From: Corylus avellana
Lineage: Eukaryota > Streptophyta > Magnoliopsida > Fagales > Betulaceae
Length of the DNA: 64,000 nt
NCBI RefSeq assembly: GCF_901000735.1
Contig: NC_081550.1
Span: 3,492,669 to 3,556,668 of the forward strand
Direction of reading: 5' to 3'
A model generated the notes under the pieces. That model saw only the letters and a program-made list of their open reading frames with translations, made no database searches and was not told the origin of the DNA. Numbering within the stretch: the stretch's first letter is position 1; the number at the start of each line of letters is the position of its first letter. Below, in pieces: positions 12,902 through 24,900 of this stretch. The translations under genes were made by a program, and so were the position numbers.

Positions 12902-15900
12902 TCATTGAATTGAATTCCCAATAGTAGAGCCATTGTGAAGAACAATATCAGCAGGGTCTCCAATCCAGGGCCGACCCTCTCTCCATTTAAACTTAATTCT
13001 TAGCTTCCCATTAGCATGCACTCCAACTACCTGCCCCTCACTAGCATGTGTCTCCATTCCCCATCCCCACCTTGGGGTTACTAGTCCTTCTCTGAATCTG
13101 ACACTGTCACCCACCTTGAACGCTCTCACCTTCTCCATCTCCCATTCCTTGCATATCCAGAGCCGCTCCATGAAGCAAAATGATACCCAGAGCTCCCCTT
13201 CCTCCATCCGGAAAACTACCCCAACGCTCTTGTGAGTCACTTCTCCCCAGTGGAAAACTGGCGTTGCCACAGATGATTTGACCCTTACCCAATCTCCAAT
13301 TTTTAAAATTTCTTCCTCCACCACTTCCACTTCTGATGGATTGAGCATCCATGTCTTTGAGCCAGTAGGAGTGTACGCTCTTATTTTTCCATCTGCATCA
13401 ACTGCTGTTATAGAAACGACGCTGGCATGCGTATGACCTGACCACCCAAATCGTGGATCCTTTACATTGGGCTTCACCCTCACCCGTTGCCCGGTTGCAA
13501 ACCTATCTACTCTTTCTAGCTTGGAAGTCTGGCCCGCCCATAATTCTGATTCTCCACAGAACCCAACAAGGACAGTGCCATCCCACACATCTCCTTTATA
13601 CCCTATTCCTTGAATGACACCAATGCTTCCCGGTTGCAAAGATTTCCATTCACTAGCATCATCTTTTAGTTTTACCCATTCTCCAACCTCAAACATCTCC
13701 TCTACCTCAAAATCTGCAGGATCTCCTCTCCACAAACCTGACAAATTAAAGAATGAAACTCTGATTTCTCCATCAGCATTTACAGCAGTTACAACACCTC
13801 TTGAATTGGGGCAAGCACCTCTCCATCCCCATCTAGGCTGTACCATTCCGGCACGGAACCGAACATGCTGCCCAATTTTTATGCGAGAAACTTTTTCAAC
13901 TTCTGTGCAGTGAACAATGAACTTACCCTTACGAAAACAACAAACCAACTCCAAATAAGAATAATCCTGCAAGCTATGCACTACTGCTAAGCTGTCTTTC
14001 CCAACACTGTTCCATTCATGACTTGGTCTTGTTCCCATACATTGCTTCAAACGAACCCAGTCACCGACTGCCAATCCTGATAACCTTTCTGCATCACCTG
14101 GAGCAACTTTCCACAAGCTCGCTCTGCCAGCCACTTTCACCTGGAAAGATATTCAGAAGCAACTCTTTATCACCAATAGCGAGAATTCAAGAGTTCAATA
14201 ACCAGACAACAGCACACCTCACACTAAAGATCAATAATACCAACAACTAAAATTATACAAACAACAAGCATACTTAAAAGAAATAAGCATACTCACATTT
14301 AGGGTCCCATCCATGTCAATCCTTTCAATGTTTCCCAAGGTAGATGAAGTTTCATTTGCCCATCCAAGTAATGGCTCATTGATAGATTGCATCACTCGAA
14401 TCTCTTGTCCCACTTCAAAAGGTGACACCTTCTCCATGTCTGTCATGGAGCAAGAGAAAGTCTTGCTCCTAAAACAGAATGCAATACCCATATCACCATT
14501 CTCCTCCAAGCTATGAATTATTCCTACACTGGTCCTGGTGACATCTTCCCACCCATATTTTGGAGAGGGTACTGAAGCTTTAACTTTTACCCAATCGCCA
14601 ACCTGCTCATTTTGGAACAGAACAAAGAAGAAAAAAATCACTCACCATAGATGTTTCCTTTTGAGTGGCAGGGTATAAAGTCACCATGAAGTAATGGACA
14701 TTACCTTGAAATCCTCCACCTTTTCCATGTCTGAAGGATCAGCTCTCCATGGTATGGGCCGATTTAGTATTTCAATTATCAGAAGACCATTACTCTCCAA
14801 GTCACTTATTTTTCCGACACTGTGATGTGTCTCGCCATCCCAAGGAAATCTGGGCTCTGCAACAGATCTCTTTACACATACTTGGTCACCAATCTGTATT
14901 AGCACAAAAAACATATCAATTTTAAGAAAAAAGAGAAAGAAAGAAAAGGAACAAGCAGGGGTTTCTCTTTTTGGATGCCGGGGTGGGGGGGAGAGAGATG
15001 AAAATCAACATTCGTATAAACAAAAGGAAAATTGAATTTGCTTACAGTGAATGGAGTGAACGGCTCCACTTCCTCTGGTTCGCAAAGCCATGGGCTTGGT
15101 AAGTAGCTAAATTCTATCAGCAGACTTTTATCAGGTCTAATACCATACACTAACCCTATACTCCCTGGGACGACAGCCCCAAAACCATGCTTTGCAGAGT
15201 ATAGATTGTGGCGAACACTAACCCAGTCACCAACCTTGAACTCTTCAACCCTTTCAAAATCTGCAGGATCAGCTTGCCACCCCCTAGATGCACCAGTAAA
15301 TCCAATACGTATAACTCCATCATCATCATCAATACACAGGACAGTTCCAATGTTGTCACGTGATTGTCCACGCAACTCATACCTGACAACATGGCAGTAT
15401 ATTCTTCAAACTTTGTAACAGTTAAAAACTTCACATGATCTCAGGCATTATTTTAATTACAATAAGGTGCTAAAGTTAAACAGATAACTGATCTTTACAA
15501 GAGGCACATGCATATATGAAACTCTTCCTGTTTCATGACTACAACAGCTAACTCTGAGTAAATTTGTCACCCAATTGATAAATCTCTTATGCTCATTTAC
15601 ATCTGGATCATGAGCAAATTTTCTCTTGATATCAATTAAGAAGTTTAAAAAAACAACTCATAGTTGGTCCTTTTTGTTGTAACAGTCAATAATATGTCCT
15701 TTGGTTCAGTTTAAATGATTAAAAAAACAAATAATAACTATTAAGAGCTGAATATAATCCACATTCAGTTCTTGGACCTGTGGTTATAAATGATCTCTTA
15801 ATTTTTCAGTAGCATATCATTCCTAATAATACAATTTTATCACAGCACTGATCATTTGTGTCAAGACCTATGGATGCGTTAACAATATTTGCGTGATACC

Positions 15901-18900
15901 GCAAAATGACTAATCATAATTGGGATTCTTTATAATCATTCATGAAGCCCAGACCAGTCAAGTCTATGCCTGATGTGGGATTCAATACATATCCCAAGTG
16001 AGATTCAATACATGCTCACCCAACACTTTCATATCCAAATCCATACAAAGCAAAGTACGACGACTTTTTTGGGTTATATAAAGGATTCCGGGAGCCCCAT
16101 TTTGCAACTTAATATATTTGGGGTATCATGTAGATGATTTCCAAGTCATGACAAATGATATCAAAGATAACCTAATAATGCTATCTGGCCCAGGGCCTTC
16201 AAATTGGAAGAGATTTGAATGGGGAAGATTATTGTATCCCAGATAGTGTGGATTTGGATGTCAAGGCATTGCATTGGCAATATGCTAAGTCCCACATCAG
16301 ACACATACACAGTCAATCTGAGCAGTATAAATGATTACAAGGAAACCTAATTATGGCAAGTCCTTTTGAGTTTTAGCAGATGAGATTAATGTGGTCCTGG
16401 GTTGTGACAATTTGCAACAATTACTTTACTTGAAAGAGGATTAGCAACCATGAAGCATCAAGCCTAAACTTTGGTGATAGTTAAGGAATGAAATATCAAA
16501 ACCTTGGCTTTTCAATGTCAGCTTTAAGTCGCACAAGCTGTCCCTGGTCCAAAGAGACGACTTTTATAACTTCATTTGCGAGGACGCGAGCTACTCCAGT
16601 GCAAAATGATACAACAAGGCTGTCACTCTTTTGGATACTCTGTACAAAGCCAACACTCCCATGCTTTGCACCTTGCCAACCATATACAGGGGTTTTCACA
16701 TTTCTTTTAAATTTCACCCAATCTCCCACTTCAAATCTAAAATATCAATCAAAATACATGATAAGTCTGTAAACTTTTACATGCTTTAAGAAACCTAACA
16801 AGTGATGTTAGTATATCAAGCATCATTCATCAATATTATCATATTAGTAATTTACTCACAATGTCGGAGACAGATGAAGTCCCTTGCTCATAAGTGCTTC
16901 CATAAGATCTTCAGAAATCCATTCTCGAGGTAGGGCTTCCAATAAGTCACGCAATGTCTTACCACTGTTCAAAAAAATTCACTCAAACAGCTATTTGGCA
17001 CAACTCACTGTCACATTGGATAACAATGTTTCAACTATTTATATTACATGAAGATATACACAAGTGAAGAATCTTGGAAATTTCCCTGAAAAGAAAAATG
17101 GATCAAAACAACTCTAGTGAGCTAATACTTGCCTGTGGTTCCTAACTTCAATGGCAGCACCTGGATACTGCAGCATAACTACAATGCACTCAAGACATTC
17201 ACGTATGTACTTTGCTGCATCAGCAGCTATATGAAAAGCATTGTCACCATCATCATCCTGATAATGGTCACACAGGAGTATGTAAGTTGGTGAATAAGCC
17301 ATATAAAGAATACTATAAAAGAATTTAAAGCTTTTATGCATTTCTTTCAGAAACCTTGAGGTAGAAAATTTGCTATTGGCACATAAAAGAATATACTTTG
17401 GATATATGCAGCACATACGCTGAAACATGAACACTTTTCATGTCCAATTCCATGCTCACACTTATGCATATATGCGCACACGTGCAGACGCACTTTATAA
17501 CTAACCAGATTTTTTTCAAAATTATAATGAATTCTAATACAAAAAACAATTAATTTTTATTACCACATAAAGACAGTTCAATCTGTTCATATTCAGATAC
17601 ATTCAAACACAATTTTCATATGAAAAATATAGATTTTTTGTTAAAGTGAGGGGGCTATTTAGTTGCGTCCATGATGTTCAGAGCAATTATAAAAGTACCA
17701 TTTTTATTTCAGCTGAGGCAGCACAAAGTTGATTTTGGTTAGTGCTTGGCGGCGTGTGGGGGCTTGAGTTGCGACTGATGTCGGTGTTGGGGTTTGGTGG
17801 TTGAGGCATGAACAAAGATTGGGTTTTGTTGCCTGTGGTGCCACCTTGGAAGCAGAAGACCGAGTTTAAGATGGTAAAAATGGTTTGGGTGTGGGCATAA
17901 TTTGAAAAGAAAAAGTTTCCATTAGTTAATTTAGTGGAAGAAAATGGAAGTACTGAATTAACATAATCAGGTACCCTAGGGGATGATTAGAAAAATTGAA
18001 AACTGAAGGTGAATTATTAAAATTGACTAAACCATATGGGCGTTGATGCATCTGACTCTCATACCTTTTCCTAAGTAAGGTCTGTGGGTATCTAAAACAT
18101 ATCCACTACTATGAAATTTGTTTCTAAATTTTAGATAAGCATAACATTTACCCAATAAGAATACAGCGGTATCTGACCATTACTGTATTCAACACAGAAC
18201 CAATAAGCACATATCTCCCACCATCTTACTAGAAAAACACTGCGAGCAACAAAGATTAAATTTTTGCCAAGTTGTATAAACAGTAGTCACATAAGATTTA
18301 GAAATATATAAGGGCCAACCTGCAAATTACAATTTGCTCCAGCAGATAAGAGTAATTCAACACATGGTTTTGCGCCTTTTGCCAATGCCAAATGAAGAGG
18401 TATTGTATTATGCATATTCCTGATGTTCACATCGACTCCAGCATCAAGAATAATCTACAGAAAGAGAACCAAGAAAAGTTACAAATCGAGTACCAAAATA
18501 ATTTCTAGACTGAAACTCGTTATAAGCATGAAATGACTACAACATTTTTTAATGTTCACACATATACTAATAAGAGAATATGGATGGTGAAGACGCCCAT
18601 CAAATCACCTTAACCAACTCAACATCATTGGCCATGGCAGCTGTATGCAAAGCTGTTCGATATTGTTGTGGATCTTGGGCAGTTGGGTTTGCTCCAGCTG
18701 CAAGCAGTATTCTTACCAACTCTCTACCCTCTACAAAGAATATTAATATTAAAAATAAAATTGATATTATATCAACTAGATAAAGTAAATGAAAATAACC
18801 CTCATGCCAAACACAGCACATACCATTTGCTTAGCAGAGAAAGAAAGAAAAAACCTTCACACAATAAATTCCTTGTGATCATTAATTCAACTAAATTCAC

Positions 18901-21900
18901 AGGAACCATGTGACACTAGCTCTGGAATCTACATTAAGAGCCAGCCATACACATCAATGTCTAAACACCAAGAGAAAGTATGAGTAGAATTCAGGAGTTC
19001 AAAATCAGTGTGTGGGTTTTTATATGGCTTAGGCCTTTATATCACTAGGAGGCTGGCAGGAAGGGGAAAGCCTGTACGAGAAATTTATAGGAAGTCATCG
19101 CAGCACTAAAAGGAAGGCAAGCGCCAGCTTCCATTGCATATTAGGTTCGTCCACATAAAAGCATTCATTAAGACATATTCCAATTGGCTAAAGCAAAGTA
19201 TACGAGATAACCTATTTGCAAACATCAAAGAAACCAATATATGAACAAAAATGTTTTAATTCACTGGTAGAACTTAAGAAGAAAATAGAAGACTCCAAAC
19301 AGAATTTGAAGGAATACTAATTTGTTAAAGTATTAATTAAATGATTAAATTTACCAATTCCTATTAGCTTAAGCTTTTGGGATAAGTGATATTTTAATAT
19401 GGTATCAAAGCCTAAGATCCTGAGTTCGAATTTTGTCTCAGTCATTCACCTCGTTTCAATTAAATATTTCACGTGTTAGGCATCAAAAGAAGTTTGAGCC
19501 CACACGTGAGGGAGAATGTTAAAGTATTAATTAAATGATGAAATTTACCTCTCTTATTAGCTCAAGCTTTTGAGATAAGTGGCGATTTAACATCAATAGC
19601 ATATGAAACTAAGAGAGCGTTTAACAAGAGCAATATGTGACAATCATTTTTTACCTGTCTCGCGATCTTTTTTTAGAGCAGCAGCCACACATAGTGCAGT
19701 TCCAGATGAACTTGGTATGTCAATTGCTTCAGAAGTCTCTTTGGGTGACGCAATTTCTGCCCACCGCTTAACTACAGCCACATTTAAAGATGCTATACAC
19801 AAGTGCAGAGGACTGAAATGAAAAAAGGGTAATATCATGCATCTGATAAGAGGGAAAAGAACAACAAAATGATAAAAATTTAAGAACACAACTTCAGATA
19901 CTGCACATTATTATTAAAAATATATTATTAGTATTAACATTACTAATTTTGTGGTTATTATTATTACTATTTTTACACATCTATGGGGAAAACGAATGAG
20001 AGATAGAGAGAGGCACATAGGGTACTCCATATTGTAATAGACTTCTGAAGTTTTAGTAGTTACTGATATTTGAGGTGTAAATACTGCATTCAATGGCCAA
20101 TGGCACCCTTTAGTGAAAATGCAGAAAAAGAATTGGACCTACTTATGACCTTCATACAAGTTGACCACTCACATTCCGCATTAGAAAAAACAGTGTATTT
20201 AAGACGAGTGACTCCCTTTTGAGGTACTGCAGATGACTAGTAAATGCCTCCCCCGAGAAATCAAACAAGTCAAAATTAATGATTTGTAGGCCAATAAATG
20301 CAAAAAGACTGCTATTTTTATGTGTTTATCATCATCGAATGCGGGGGATAGATGAAGCCTTCTCCAGCAACCAAAAAATCTATTTATGTCCAGTTTTTTT
20401 CTTTGATAAAATAAGAAAGCTCCTTGGAATCAACTTGAGAAAACTGTAGAAATATAATTAAAGAGACTAACATCTTATTGAAACTTAATATTTCATATCA
20501 TAATACCCTAATTACTTACCAAACTATTCGCAATAAAGAGACAAGTAAAATTAAGAAATTAATTCTAGGAAGCCATTCTAGAAAGAAGAAAAATGATCAT
20601 AAGCATTTTTCTAGTTTCATTAAGACCCAATAGCATAAGATACTTGCCTATTCCAATCCGTTTAAAACTTCCCCAAACAAATAATTAAAAAAAAAAAAAA
20701 AATCATAATGTTATGAGAACCACCCACTAGATTAATCTACCACAGATGATGACTACATTAACGAGGAGTGACTGATCCAAGAAGAGGGAGTGAATAGGCT
20801 TGGAGAAAGGCATAAAAAACCATAGGTGAAAGTAATGAACAAGGATATGATATGTAAAAGATCTCAATTAATTGATATAGGATTCATATAAGCAACCCCA
20901 ATAAAGGGTTAGTTGAGTTTAGTAGCACGGAACAGACTTGTATCATATCAAGCTCCTGTCTCCTCAAGGCAAATAAGAATATGAATGGAAGGGCGCATTC
21001 AGGTCATTTCCATAAATAAGTAAATTTTAATTAAGGTGACTTTGAAAGAATCAAATTACAGAATCGCATAAAAGTTCTAGGTAAGTTGCAATATGCACAC
21101 GTTGAAGACATTTTCCAGATCTAAAGATGCAAGTATTGGCCACATTGATTTTTCATATGAAAAAGCATTTATGAGAATTAGATTCACATGAACAGCAAAT
21201 CTCAATTACTTTTTATCTCTATCTAGTTTAGTTTGAGACCTGATTCCAACAAACCATTTCAACCAGAAGCTTATTGTCACCATCATAAATCTCTAAGTAC
21301 AAAAATCAAGAAAGAATTAATTGTACGCAACTAAAAACATGAATACGGAGCATGCTCCCTGCAATTCTCAGGGTAACAGAACCAAAACAAGCATTTGCAA
21401 CATGATGAATTGAACTTTTGCAAGAACGCTAAAAAAGTCAGGTGCGTAAAATACAGGAAAATGGATGTATTACAATCAGATGCCATGTGACAGTTTATCA
21501 AGATTCCGAATTTTATTTAATATCATCAAGCAACATAAAAAAGGTGCAGGAGAAAATCCTTAGTTGGGTAAAATCACCAAGCAACCTTTACAAAGAAGCA
21601 GATAATATATCAACCAAATAGCAATAAAATCCTTACCAACAAAGCTATTTTTGACATGATGAAAAAGTTTGCCAGCTTCCGGACTTTACAAAATGCCACA
21701 TGGAAAAGAGAATTCTTTCATAACCCGCCAAGAAAAATGCAAAAGGAGATGCAACCATTTTTTTTGATAAATAATGAATATTGAAAAAATGCACAGAGGG
21801 TGAGAACCCCTACTAAGAAGAGAAAGAATGAAACCATTGAACATGGCTACATCTTAAAGCAAACTCTCCCTTTTTATTCTATAGTGAATTTACAATAAAC

Positions 21901-24900
21901 AAGAAAGAGATGTTATGTTTTAGGTCTGTAGCTATTTTCTTATTGTATTGATCATATCCATTAGTATTAGAATATAGCAATTTTATGCATTTCTAGTAAT
22001 TTAGATACAATTATAAAAACTTAGAGGCTCCATAATTATGATAGCATATCAAATTTCACCATTTTGGTTATAATATATACTATTAAAGTTATTACCCATA
22101 AATGCATACATCATATTTTAACAGCATTGATTCTTACGTTAAATCTTTTGAATTCAGGAAACCCATAGACTTGCAGCCCCCATTTTCCAGTATTACAATA
22201 GCACAGTCTCTGAATTTTTTGGCAATGGCTATATGCAGTGCAGTTTCACCATCATCAGCCACTGCATTGGGATCAGCTCCCGCCAATAGTAATTCCTGTG
22301 ATTGTTATGGAACATTTAAGAAAATATAGAAGAAAGAGAGAAAAACAAAAAAAAGAGAGTACAGTTACCTCAAACCATTGCTGTCTAAGTGAAAACTTAC
22401 ATGCATACAATCAGGCTGCCCATAAAATGCACAAACATGAGCAGGCGATCGACCAAAGCCTTCCATCGACCTAGATATAGCATTGGCTGATTTTCTGATG
22501 AGAGCACGCACACATTCTGAGGACCCAACTGCTAAAGCAAATACTATAGGAGGATTTCCATTTTCATCAGGGACATCCACATCCACATTACCATATTCTA
22601 AAATAGCATCAACTATCTCTGGACAACCTCGTCTACAAGCCAAGTGTAGAGCAGTTTGACCATCAGCATTATGTGCTTCCAAAAGAGAAATGATTGAGCC
22701 ATTATTGTTCCCCGATGCAGACTTAGCAAGTAGATCCCTACACATGAAGTGAAGAAAAATCGAGGGTTTGGAACAATTATAATGATTCTTAGATGCGCCA
22801 AGAAGACTGCAGTAAAGGAGTGTGTATCAAAATTGACTAACCTAACACCATTCACGTTCCCTTCAGATACAAGTTGATGCAGATGGTTGCTTTTAACGTG
22901 GGAAATATCCAAAACAGATGTAGGGGACCGTTCCAACAAATCAATTCCAGGACTATTAGCTGGTTCACTGGATTCCACAAAGAAAAACTGCTTCATATAT
23001 CCAGACTACATAATTCTTAAAACTCAAGGTAAAATATAACATGTGATGCAGGTGCATCTAAGACCAAAGCAAGTGGGCCCATTACCCCACATCGTCCAGC
23101 CCAGTAACTAGTATAAGCATAGTCCTTCATTTTATTTCTATATCATGTCTTGTTTATTATTGTCTTTAGTGCCTTAAAAGTTCATGTGATTTTTAATGAC
23201 TTTGGTTAGAATTTATTTGTTACATGTGTGATGGAGGACTGAGATTTTAGAGTCACAAAATGCTATCATAAAATAGCCTCTTTTTTATATCATTTCTTTA
23301 ATAGTTTAATATAAAGAGAATTTCAATGGATAAACCATGAAGAAGTTTATATATAAATGCAGTACTGTTGTCTAAACAAAAAAAATCAGGTGAAAGGTCG
23401 AAAATGAAATTACTTACTTATTTGGACTTGGACTGTGAGGAATCCGTTGCAAATGGCGTAGAAATATAGAAAGCATTGCATGAAAAGTTGGTCTTTTCGA
23501 TGACTTGAACTGTAAGCACTCACCAATCATTTTCCACAAATCTCTAGGAATCCCAACACCTACAACACTAGAATACTGGGGTGGTGGTCTTCCTTCCTTG
23601 ACAACAGCACGACAAATTTCTTCTGCACTTAAACCAGCCCATCTGCATATTTCACCATAGGTAAGTGAAGAGAATTGTTAAGTTTCACATAGTATGGGAA
23701 AATTTAATACAGCACGTACGGAATGGAACCAGTGCACATTTCAACCAGGGCACAACCAAAACTCCAGGCATCTGACTCAGCCGATATATGACTTGCATCA
23801 TCCCTGAATAAATGCAGTGACTTCTTTAAAGGCTCCCATGCCTCTGGAGCTGTGTAATGCGGACTCAACAATGTACAATCAATACACCAATGCATTTTTA
23901 AGAACTCAACCTCAGGACCAGGTCGAGCTTTTCGGCAAGAAGGTTTCTTCAGAATTATTGGAAGCCCATAATCTGAAATCACTGCACGACCACTTGCATC
24001 CAGAAGGAAATTGGATGGCTTTAAATTCATGCATACAACACCTGCTGCATGGAGTTCAGCCACCCCACGCGCAATGTCTGCCCCATATCTGCATCCAAGA
24101 AATTTGAACAAAAACAATGATACCAACAATAAAATCAGTAATCAAAAGTAATTTCCCAGCCTGAATGACATGGTCGGGTAAATAAATATAGGTCTGTAAT
24201 TAAAAAATAAAAAATAAAAATTATGAGAAATGACTTGTATATTAGAACCAGGAATTCATTTAAATCTTTTCCAAACAATTTCAAAGTGGAATGACAAAAA
24301 ACGGTACAATAGTTGATGACTGAAAGAAAATCCAGGATAGATTATAAGAAAACAGAATAATTCTCTGAACATCCACAGCAAAAGATAGAACTTCAACATA
24401 AGATCCACACAACAACATTAATTTTTGTCATATCCATGACTAACAAAATGAATCTCTTAAAAGCTTCATAAACATTTCCTGCTCAACATCCCCAGCTAAA
24501 ATTTAATTAGATATTAATTTTATACAAAATAATAAGCACTTCAAAAAAGGGGATCAAGTATAAAAGGGAAACTATTCAGAAAAATCCATGTTAAGTCTTG
24601 ATTCTTCTACCCGTGTTATCTTTCTTCTTCTATTGCTATCATTTGTAAAACAGTAAAAAGCACCCAAATTTAGAGGATAAATGTCAGTCCAGAGTCAAAT
24701 AGGTATTAATGCAAGTTAAGTTATTCAAAATAATAGGTGTTCCTGTTGTATAATGCTTGTGCATGTAGGGGCACCTTATGCTTTTTTTATAAAATTTTCC
24801 ATTACTTATCAAAAAAGTTAATCAAAATAAAATTGTCAAGTTTTTAGTGAAGCATCTATTTCTTTTTTGTACAAGTTTTCTGTCCTTTATTATTGTTAAA

